Assembly: GCA_007123455.1 (NCBI GenBank)
Contig: SKKZ01000265.1
Location: forward strand, 1-12,013
Length of the DNA stretch: 12,013 bases
Origin: Coriobacteriia bacterium
GTDB taxonomy: Bacteria; Actinomycetota; Coriobacteriia; Anaerosomatales; SLCP01
Reading direction: 5' to 3'
Positions 1 through 6,292 of the stretch are shown here, in pieces. The position numbers and the translations under genes are program-made. Position 1 is the stretch's first letter; every line of letters begins with the position of its first letter. The notes below the pieces were generated by a model. The model did no database searches. It saw only the letters and a list, made by a program, of their open reading frames with translations, and was not told the DNA's origin.

Positions 1-966
1 ACCGAGTCGATGGCACAGGCCGGGACGCCCGACATAGCGACGATCGTCTTGGATATCTTGTCCCTCGAGTTCGCCGACACGCTCTCGATGGCGCAGGGCG
101 AGGATGCCCTCGCTGCCGCGGAGGCGGTCTTCGAACGGGAGGGCGAGTACATCCTCATCTACGAGGGCTCCGTCATGAGGGGTTTCGACGGAAACGTCCT
201 GAGGATCGGTGGCCAGACCGGCCTGTACGAACTCGAGCACGCTGCACCCGGAGCTGCCGCGATCATCGCGGTCGGCTCGTGCGCGGTCGACGGCGGCTTC
301 GTGATGGCCCGCCCGAATCCCGCCGATGCCACCGGCGTCCAGATGCACCTCGAGGAGAAGGGCATCACCACCCCGGTGATCAACCTTCCGACCTGCCCGA
401 TGAATCCGGAATGGGTCGTGGCGATCATCGTCGATGCACTGCTCCTGGGTACGCTGGAGACCGGCGCGATCCTCGACAAGCTCGATCGATTCAATCGCCC
501 GACCTACATCTTCGGACAGACGATCCACGACAACTGCCCGCGCCGCGGACACTTCGAGAACGGCAGCTTCGTGAACGAGTTCGGCTCGGAGGAGGAAGCT
601 CTCGGCTACTGCCTCTACAAGGTAGGCTGTAAGGGCCCTCAGACGTACACGAACTGTCCGATCGTCCGCTGGAACCGCAGTGTCAGCTGGTGCGTCGAGG
701 CGGGGGCGCCATGCATCGGATGCGGTAGCCTCGATTGGGTCGACGTTGGTGCGCCCTTCCTGAACCGCCACCGTGACCTCCCTCTACCTAATGTCGGTAA
801 CACATCGCCCGGCCTCATCGCCGGTGCCGTTGCCGGCGTCGCAGCTCTGGGTATCGGTGCTCACGCCGTCGGCATGAAGGTCACCGGCCGGATGGACGAA
901 GGCGCCCCGTACGAGGAGATGAAGGAGCACGACCGCAAGCGGATGAAGAAGGGAGGCGGTAAATAG
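1..966 (+). CDS. hyaA: [NiFe(Se)] hydrogenase small subunit, 5' partial (HyaA/HysB type)
   Basis: This is the electron-transfer subunit of a group 1 uptake hydrogenase, carrying three iron-sulfur clusters from the active site towards cytochrome b. The frame is open to base 1 and reads Thr-Glu-Ser just before the ATG at 10. This matches the end of the family's CTGCTES motif, so the true start, any Tat signal and the first two proximal-cluster cysteines lie upstream of the window. Visible proximal ligands are Cys at 280-282 (GSCAVDGG) and 394-396 (LPTCPMNPEW). Distal ligands are His 526-528, Cys 535-537, Cys 610-612 and Cys 628-630. Medial cysteines are at 655-657, 691-693, 712-714 and 721-723. 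The one at 691-693 (SWCVEAG) occupies a position that is proline in standard enzymes and predicts a [4Fe-4S] medial cluster. Near the C-terminus, about 809-880 encodes a Gly/Ala-rich hydrophobic helix followed by a basic tail, the usual membrane anchor. Its TAG stop overlaps the next GTG by one base. Confidence 0.95.
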   Translation, partial: TESMAQAGTPDIATIVLDILSLEFADTLSMAQGEDALAAAEAVFEREGEYILIYEGSVMRGFDGNVLRIGGQTGLYELEHAAPGAAAIIAVGSCAVDGGFVMARPNPADATGVQMHLEEKGITTPVINLPTCPMNPEWVVAIIVDALLLGTLETGAILDKLDRFNRPTYIFGQTIHDNCPRRGHFENGSFVNEFGSEEEALGYCLYKVGCKGPQTYTNCPIVRWNRSVSWCVEAGAPCIGCGSLDWVDVGAPFLNRHRDLPLPNVGNTSPGLIAGAVAGVAALGIGAHAVGMKVTGRMDEGAPYEEMKEHDRKRMKKGGGK

Positions 967-2612
967 TGGCTCGCTCAGTGATCGATCCGTTGACCCGTAT
1001 CGAAGGTCATCTTCGTTTCGAGGTCGAGGTCGACGACGGTGTCGTGACCGACGCATGGGTCTCCGGAAGCCTGTATCGAGGCATGGAAACCATCCTGCTC
1101 GACCGCCATCCCGCCGACGCCTTCTACGTCGCCCAGCGTATCTGTGGCGTGTGTCCCATCTCCCACGGACATGCTTCGACCGCTTCGACGGAGGATGCGC
1201 TCGGCATCACTATCCCGAACAACGCGCGGATCGTCCGCAACCTGATCGAAGCGGCACAGTACATCCACAGCCACATCCTGTGGTTCTACACACTGGCTGC
1301 ACTCGACTACGTCGACCCGGTCGCAGCGCTCTCCGCTGACATCGCCGACACCTACGCACTGGCGCAGGCCGCCGGTACCGGGGTCTCGGACTTTGGTGCG
1401 GTAGCCAAACGTCTTCAGGCGCTCGTCGACGGTGGCCAGCTCTCCATCTTCACCAACGGTTGGTTCGGCCATCCCGCCTACGCACAGGACATGCCGGCAG
1501 AGCTACACCTCATCGGAGTCGCTCACTACCTCGAGGCGCTCGAGATGCAGGCTGTCGCAGCCGAGATCATCGCAGTCATGGGCGGCAAGTTCCCTCACTT
1601 CATGACCTCGGTCCCCGGCGGAACGACCTTCGTGCCCACAGAACAGAAGCTGGACGAAATCCTATTCCGCTTCATCAAGCTGAACGACTGGGTAACGAAC
1701 ACGATGATTCCTGACACCCTTGCAATCGCACCCTTCTATGCCGGTGCGCTCGAGTATGGCGGGGGCCACGGGAACTTCCTGTCGTGGGGTGTGTTCAACG
1801 ACGAGTCGTTCGAAGGCAACAACCGCTACATGCCCGCCGGTACTATCAAGGTAGCCGAAGGGCTTACCGTTGCGGATGCCGATCCGGCACTGGTTGCCGA
1901 GGACGTTGCGCGTGCATGGTATGACTCCCCGACCGGGCTCCATCCTTCCGTCGGTGAGACGAACGCGATGTTCGACGAGTACGATACCGATGCAAGGTAC
2001 TCCTGGACCAAGGCGCCTCGATACGATGGAGCTCCGATGGAGGCGGGCCCGCTGTCACGCATGCTCGTCGCCTATCTGCGTGGCGTGCAGCCCGTCCAGG
2101 AGATCGTGAACGGTACCCTCGAGGCACTCGGCGCTGCAGGCAGGCCCGAGGTGCTCGTTTCGCTGCTCGGACGCGTCGCTGCCCGCAACCTGGAGACCAA
2201 GATCGTCTCGGACTGGTCACTGGAGTGGACGAGCGAGCTCATCGAAGCCATCGCTGGCGGAGACGCCAAGTACTTCGAGCCTCACTCGGTCACCGAGGGT
2301 CAGGGCGACGGCCTCTGGGAGGCCCCGCGTGGCGCACTCGGTCACCATATCGACATCCAGGGCGGAAAGATCGCACGCTACCAGGTCATCACCCCGTCAA
2401 CTTGGGACTGCTCGTCCCGTGACGACGATGGTGTCCGCGGCCCCATGGAGGAGGCCCTTATCGGCACTCCGCTCATCGATCCCGAGCGGCCACTCGAAGC
2501 GTGTCGTATCGCACGCAGCTTCGATCCTTGAGTAGGTTGCGCGGTTCACGTGATTGAACCCAAAACCGGCAAGGAGTCGACCGTATACACGAAGCCTTTG
2601 GGGGTGAGGTAG
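966..2612 (+). CDS. hyaB: [NiFeSe] hydrogenase large subunit, selenoprotein read through TGA at 2529 (HyaB/HysA type)
   Basis: This is the catalytic subunit that splits H2 at a Ni-Fe(CN)2CO centre. The GTG start overlaps the small-subunit stop, and GGGAGG lies about 10 nt upstream. Residues 1-25 (IDPLTRIEGH) are the family N-terminus, and RICGVC at residues 58-63 is the L1 nickel motif. The C-terminal L2 motif normally reads DPCxxCxxH. Here the frame reads RSFDP, TGA (2529-2531), then VGCAVH, followed by 20 more residues to TAG at 2610-2612. Stopping at TGA would lose both L2 ligands. Reading it as selenocysteine gives 548 residues with Sec522, Cys525 and His528, and a C-terminal peptide 529-548 of the type removed by a maturation protease. 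The real stop then abuts the cytochrome b start, and a SECIS-like hairpin follows the TGA. Other genes here stop at TGA and use TGG for Trp, so UGA is not generally reassigned. The family call is certain. The Sec reading is a strong inference; the main alternative is a TGC-to-TGA base error. Confidence 0.92.
2529..2531 (+). other. In-frame UGA predicted to encode selenocysteine (Sec522)
   Basis: The codon sits exactly where the first cysteine of the DPCxxCxxH nickel motif belongs, which is the position of Sec in known [NiFeSe] hydrogenases. It is preceded by Asp-Pro and followed by VGCAVH in the same frame. Confidence 0.88.
2535..2567 (+). promoter_or_regulatory. Candidate bacterial SECIS element
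   Basis: An RNA hairpin starts 3 nt after the UGA, inside the coding sequence. The lower stem pairs GGUU (2535-2538) with AACC (2564-2567). An internal loop follows (GCGC 2539-2542 against CAA 2561-2563). A perfect 6-bp upper stem pairs GGUUCA (2543-2548) with UGAACC (2555-2560) and closes a six-base loop, CGUGAU (2549-2554). Seventeen bases separate the UGA from the apical loop, and the second loop base is G. Both agree with the known bacterial SECIS pattern, in which SelB binds a G near the loop start. The structure was paired by eye and no folding energy was calculated. Confidence 0.75.
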
Positions 2613-3290
2613 GTGGCGCATCCCGCACACTACCGTGAGGCCCATCCGCTGATCTTCGTGTTCACGCACTGGATCAATCTGATAGCGATGGTGGCGCTGG
2701 CGTTCTCGGGCTTCTACATCCACTACCCGTTCTTCGGTAGCTTCATGGGTGTGGCTCGGGGCATGCACTTCTTCTTCATGTACGTACTCCTCATCAACCT
2801 TGCCGTGCGGATCATCGCTGCCTTCTTCGTGAAGTCGGCGACGCGCCTCGGCACGCGTGAGGTGGAGACGGACATCAAGAACTGGTTGCCCCAGAAGCTC
2901 AACCGTCACCAGCTGATCCCGTGGCTCAAGTACTACCTGTTCCTGAAGAAGGACCATCCCATCGGTGCGAAGTACGGCGTTCTGCAGAAGATCGCCTACC
3001 TTGCAACGGTCCCGCTCACGCTGGCAGCCGCCTATACCGGCTTCGCCATCTACGCGCCATTCATGGACGCTGCTTTCTTCGCAGCGGGGACTGACTGGGT
3101 CGGCGGCCAGATGAACATGCGTATCATCCACTACTATCTCATGTGGGTGTTCATCCTGTTCACGGCGATCCATGCCTATCTCGCCAATGTCGAAGGTGTC
3201 GCGCCCTCGCGCCTCATCTTCGCGTGGAAGGAAGAGGAAGGTCTTCGCTTCGACGAGAACGGCAAGATCATCGGTGGGGCCGGCCACTAG
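2613..3290 (+). CDS. hyaC: Hydrogenase cytochrome b subunit (HyaC type)
   Basis: This integral membrane heme b protein takes electrons from the small subunit and reduces quinone. Its 225 residues match the Ni/Fe-hydrogenase b-type cytochrome family. Four hydrophobic segments lie at about residues 12-33, 50-73, 124-148 and 168-190, the usual four-helix layout. Candidate heme-ligand histidines are His19 (THW) in helix 1, His52 in helix 2, and His173 and His187 in helix 4; His37 follows helix 1. The GTG start directly follows the TAG of the read-through large subunit with no gap, and GGGGGTGAGG at 2600-2609 is a good ribosome-binding site. This spacing suggests coupled translation and supports the longer large-subunit reading. 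The C-terminus is polar (about 206-225), as expected for a cytoplasmic tail. It is the last gene before a strong terminator. Confidence 0.93.
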   Translation: MAHPAHYREAHPLIFVFTHWINLIAMVALAFSGFYIHYPFFGSFMGVARGMHFFFMYVLLINLAVRIIAAFFVKSATRLGTREVETDIKNWLPQKLNRHQLIPWLKYYLFLKKDHPIGAKYGVLQKIAYLATVPLTLAAAYTGFAIYAPFMDAAFFAAGTDWVGGQMNMRIIHYYLMWVFILFTAIHAYLANVEGVAPSRLIFAWKEEEGLRFDENGKIIGGAGH

Positions 3291-3316
3291 GCTCGCACCC
3301 GAACGTCTGCGCTTGC

Positions 3317-3350
3317 GAGGAAGCCCCGGGTATCGATCCGGGGCTTCCTC
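3317..3350 (+). terminator. Intrinsic terminator of the hydrogenase structural operon
   Basis: A perfect 13-bp stem pairs 3317-3329 (GAGGAAGCCCCGG) with 3338-3350 around an 8-nt loop, 26 nt after the cytochrome b stop. It is followed by a pyrimidine-rich run (CCTTCTCTGT) rather than a clean U-tract. The stem strength and position make the call secure. Confidence 0.88.
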
Positions 3351-3570
3351 CCTTCTCTGTCGCGCTGGTCTGTGTCAGACAGGCTGCCGTCTGCGACCCG
3401 CGACGTGATCGGTACCCGACACAGCACAGGTGCTCCCGCAAGCGATATGCGGTAGAGTTTCGAAACGTGGCCTCCAGACACCGGGAATCGATACGCTGCC
3501 CGTGACCGGCTGCTGATTCGAACACTCGCCGGCGTCGCCCGTACGCGCCGAATCGCACGAGAGGACATAC
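3351..3570. other. Intergenic region, possible promoter for the downstream operon
   Basis: This 220-nt stretch follows the hydrogenase terminator and should hold the promoter for the radical SAM gene. TAGAGT at 3453-3458 fits a loose -10 pattern, but the hexamer 17 nt upstream (GTGCTC) is a poor -35. Two small inverted repeats are present: GTCTG/CAGAC (3368-3372 with 3376-3380) and GTTTCGAAAC (around 3457-3466). The GATTCGAAC near 3515 looks like a T-loop in reverse complement, but its flanks do not pair, so it is not a tRNA. I see no riboswitch or small gene that I can support. Confidence 0.25.
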
Positions 3571-4887
3571 ATGCTCTCCGAACGCGTCATCACCGGTGCC
3601 CTGCGCGTACTGAACCAGAGATACCTGCACCAGGAGCCGGTAGACGTAGCCACTCTGCCGGGACCGCAACCCGGTCGAGGGTACGTCCTCTACGCGCATG
3701 TCCCGTTTTGCGAGCGCCTCTGCCTCTACTGCTCGTTCAACCGGTATCTGTTCCGAGAAGACCGGGCCCGCGAGTACTTCAGCCGCCTGCGTCGTGAGAT
3801 GCGCATGGTGGCAGACCTCGGCTACGACTTCCCGTCAATGTACGTAGGAGGCGGCACGCCGACGATCCTGCTCGATGAACTTGCCGAGACCCTCGACCTC
3901 GCGCGTTCACTCTTCTCGATCGAGGAAGTCTCGAGCGAGACCAGCCCCAACCACCTCGGACCGGAGCTTCGCTCGGTGCTCAAGGGCCGGGTACAGCGGC
4001 TTTCCGTTGGCATCCAGAGCTTCGACGACACTATTCTGCGCCAGGTGGACCGCTACGATAAGTACGGGAGTGGGGAGGAGATATTCGAGCGGATCAGTTC
4101 GGTTGCCGGAGAGTTCCACTCGCTCAACGTCGACCTGATCTTCAACTTCCCGTCCCAAACCGAAGAGATGCTGCTACGGGATATCGAACTGCTGAAGGCG
4201 ACGGGTGTCAACCAGGTCACCTTCTACCCGCTCATGGCATCCCCACGCACCCGGGCTGAACTCGCACGGCAGGTGGGACATATCGATTACCCGCGTGAGG
4301 CCCGCTACTACCGCATCATCGCAGAGGCTCTGGCCGACGAGTTCCAGCCGACCTCCGCATGGACGTACTCGCGTGACAAGGACGCCATGATCGACGAGTA
4401 CATCGTCGACTATGGCGAGTACGTCGGCATCGGTTCGGGTGCCCTCTCCTTCCTCGATGGCCGTATATGGGGCAACACCTTCTCGCTACGTGACTACATG
4501 TCCCGTATCGATGCCGGACATATGTCAGTCGCCAAAGCGGGCAATCCGTACTCGAAGACAGCTATGAGACGCTACCGTTTCGTCACCGATCTGTTCGGCC
4601 TCAAGCTCGATAAGGAACGATTCAAGCGCGACTTCGGCATACCGGTCGAGCGAGGACTTGCAGCCGAACTCGCCTTCATGCGGCTTGCCGGCGGCATCGC
4701 CGGTGACGACGGCCGCTACATCACCCTCACCGAGACAGGGCGATACCTTCTCATGGTAATGATGCGGGAGACCCTCGCATCCTCGAACGACCTCAGGGAC
4801 CGCGCTCGGGACGAACTGCCACCTGACGAGCGCATGCTCATCCTCGAGGGAGACGCATGCCCCGAACCTGCGAGTGGGGACGAATGA
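3571..4887 (+). CDS. Radical SAM protein of the HemN/HemW coproporphyrinogen-oxidase-like family
   Basis: This is a 438-residue radical SAM enzyme. YAHVPFC at residues 41-47 leads into Cys47, Cys51 and Cys54 (CxxxCxxC), which bind the SAM-coupled [4Fe-4S] cluster. GGGTPT at 93-98 is the SAM-binding glycine motif. RLSVGIQSF and the LNVDLIFNFP strand are typical of HemN-like TIM barrels, and a C-terminal winged-helix-like region carries TETGRYLLMVMM. The cluster reads CLYCSFN, closer to HemW (CxYCDF) than to the CxFCGC of true oxygen-independent coproporphyrinogen dehydrogenase, which has a fourth cysteine. It is also unlike the CxFCGF of anaerobilin synthases. It could be a heme chaperone, a porphyrinogen dehydrogenase or an unassigned relative. 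The start has AGAGGA 5 nt upstream. Its TGA overlaps the next ATG, tying it to hydrogenase maturation. The superfamily is certain and the substrate is not. Confidence 0.88.
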   Translation: MLSERVITGALRVLNQRYLHQEPVDVATLPGPQPGRGYVLYAHVPFCERLCLYCSFNRYLFREDRAREYFSRLRREMRMVADLGYDFPSMYVGGGTPTILLDELAETLDLARSLFSIEEVSSETSPNHLGPELRSVLKGRVQRLSVGIQSFDDTILRQVDRYDKYGSGEEIFERISSVAGEFHSLNVDLIFNFPSQTEEMLLRDIELLKATGVNQVTFYPLMASPRTRAELARQVGHIDYPREARYYRIIAEALADEFQPTSAWTYSRDKDAMIDEYIVDYGEYVGIGSGALSFLDGRIWGNTFSLRDYMSRIDAGHMSVAKAGNPYSKTAMRRYRFVTDLFGLKLDKERFKRDFGIPVERGLAAELAFMRLAGGIAGDDGRYITLTETGRYLLMVMMRETLASSNDLRDRARDELPPDERMLILEGDACPEPASGDE

Positions 4888-5441
4888 CACCGATGACCCA
4901 ACGCATACTCATACTCGGAATCGGCAATCCACTCATGACGGACGAGGGCGTCGGTGTGCGTGTCGCCGAGCTCCTCATGGGAGGATACGAGTTCCCTGAG
5001 GGGGTCGAGGTGGTCGACGCCGGAACCATGGGGCTCGGAATCATCAACCTGTTCCGCGACCGCGATCTCGTCATAGTCGTGGACGCCGTCGACAACAGCG
5101 GCCACGAGCCCGGTACTGTCGTACTGATGACGCCGGAGGAGCTGGCTCCCGCGCAGGTAATGCACTCCCTTCACGACGTGCGCTTTGTGAACGTGCTGGA
5201 AGCTGCGGCTCTGACCGGCGTGGAGCCCCAAGCGATCTGCGTGGGTATCCAGATCGCCAGCATGGAGCAGTGGGTCACCGAACTCACACCTGCTGTCGAG
5301 GAGGCCCTTCCGAGCGCCGTCGCTGCCGTCCTGGATATCCTCGCCGCGCAAGGCGTCGAACCCCGGCCGGTCGAAGGCGGTACGGTCGATGCGGATATAA
5401 TCGCCGCCATCCGCACGCGCGCCCGTATGCCCGAGGCCTAG
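4884..5441 (+). CDS. hyaD: Hydrogenase maturation endopeptidase (HyaD/HybD family)
   Basis: This is a nickel-dependent protease that removes the C-terminal peptide of the hydrogenase large subunit after Ni insertion. The 185-residue protein opens with MTPMTQRILILGIGNPLMTDEGVG, and the GxGNPLxxDExxG motif defines the family. Aligned with E. coli HybD, whose nickel ligands are Glu16, Asp62 and His93, it has Glu21, Asp67 (VVDAV) and His96 (SLHDV). I chose the ATG at 4884 because it overlaps the upstream TGA as ATGA and has GGGGA just upstream. ATG 4893 is a possible alternative, and an upstream ATG at 4857 would add nine residues unlike the family. The likely substrate is the large subunit encoded at 966-2612, cut after His528. 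It sits about 1.6 kb downstream of the structural genes, beyond a terminator, so it is probably transcribed separately. Confidence 0.92.
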   Translation: MTPMTQRILILGIGNPLMTDEGVGVRVAELLMGGYEFPEGVEVVDAGTMGLGIINLFRDRDLVIVVDAVDNSGHEPGTVVLMTPEELAPAQVMHSLHDVRFVNVLEAAALTGVEPQAICVGIQIASMEQWVTELTPAVEEALPSAVAAVLDILAAQGVEPRPVEGGTVDADIIAAIRTRARMPEA

Positions 5442-5461
5442 TCGAACCGGAAGGATCGTAG

Positions 5462-6292
5462 ATGCGTGACGAACTCGAAGCTGTGATCGCCGCCGCCCAG
5501 GCCGGTGCCGGAGTAGTCCGGGACCGCGCCGGCGATATCGGCCAGGTGCGCTCCAAGTCCTCCGCGACCGACCTGGTCACCGAGGTGGATATCGCGGCAG
5601 GCGTGGCCGTCGTCAGCGCCATACTCGAGCGCGACCCCTCTGCGTGCTTCGTCGTCGAGGAAGAAGAGGTGTACGATCTGGCCGGGGCGAAACGCGGGGA
5701 GCTCGACGCAGCAGAGGTGTGGGTCATCGACCCTGTCGACGGCACAACCTCATTCGTGCACGGCTTCCCCGGCTACTCGGTGTCTGTGGCCCTGCTACGC
5801 GACGGGCGTCCTGTCGCAGGCGGGGTGACTGACGTGCCCCGAGACGTAACCGTAAGTGCTGCCGAGGGTAGGGGAACCACTCTCGATGGTCGTCCCGTGC
5901 GCTGCTCGGAGACCTCCCGCCTCGAAGACGCGCTAATGGTCACCGGCTTCCCTTACGACCGCGGGGCCGCACTCGACCGGCAGCTTGCCGTTTTGGCCGC
6001 GTTCCTCCGCGCCCCCGTCCACGGCGTGCGCCGTGACGGCTCGGCGGCTCTCGACTGCTGTCATGTGGCCACTGGCCGGGCCGACGGCTTCTGGGAGTAC
6101 GGTCTGCAGCCCTGGGACACGGCAGCAGGAGTCGTGATCTGCCGCGAGGCCGGCGCGCGAGTGACCGACATCGGGGGTCGGGAGTGGTCGCCCTCTTCCG
6201 ACAGCGGCATCCTCGTGGCCAATCCCCGCTTGCACGGACTCATGTTCGACCTCATCGAGACGGCCGGATCCGCGTTCGCGAACGATCAGTAG
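5462..6292 (+). CDS. Inositol monophosphatase family protein
   Basis: This is a 276-residue Mg-dependent, Li-sensitive-type phosphatase of the IMPase/FBPase superfamily. It shows the acidic metal site E66-E69 (FVVEEEEV), the signature DPVDGTTSF at residues 90-98, and the second motif WDTAAGVVICREAGARVTD starting at Trp218. Asp90, Asp93 and Asp219 are the expected metal ligands. The length is normal for the family. Possible substrates include myo-inositol phosphates, histidinol phosphate, 3'-phosphoadenosine phosphate and fructose bisphosphate, and the sequence alone does not choose among them. GGAAGGAT lies about 7 nt before the ATG, and the gap to the protease gene is 20 nt, so it is probably the last gene of that operon. 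Its 3' end overlaps the oppositely oriented hemY by 7 nt. Confidence 0.9.
   Translation: MRDELEAVIAAAQAGAGVVRDRAGDIGQVRSKSSATDLVTEVDIAAGVAVVSAILERDPSACFVVEEEEVYDLAGAKRGELDAAEVWVIDPVDGTTSFVHGFPGYSVSVALLRDGRPVAGGVTDVPRDVTVSAAEGRGTTLDGRPVRCSETSRLEDALMVTGFPYDRGAALDRQLAVLAAFLRAPVHGVRRDGSAALDCCHVATGRADGFWEYGLQPWDTAAGVVICREAGARVTDIGGREWSPSSDSGILVANPRLHGLMFDLIETAGSAFANDQ

Noticed and set aside
2529..2531. TGA as the true stop of the large subunit, making 2532-2612 intergenic
   Set aside because: The bases after it encode the conserved second half of the nickel motif (VGCAVH) in the same frame and run to a stop that touches the next gene.
2529..2531. UGA reassigned to Trp or Gly in this organism
   Set aside because: At least three other genes in the window end at TGA where expected, including two ATGA overlaps, and Trp is encoded by TGG throughout.
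2397..3287. Long minus-strand open frame opposite the cytochrome b gene
   Set aside because: It is antisense to the large-subunit end and hyaC, has no recognisable domain, and is explained by GC-rich codon bias.
3460..3545. tRNA-like GATTCGAAC in the intergenic region
   Set aside because: The flanking bases do not form a T-arm or acceptor stem on either strand.
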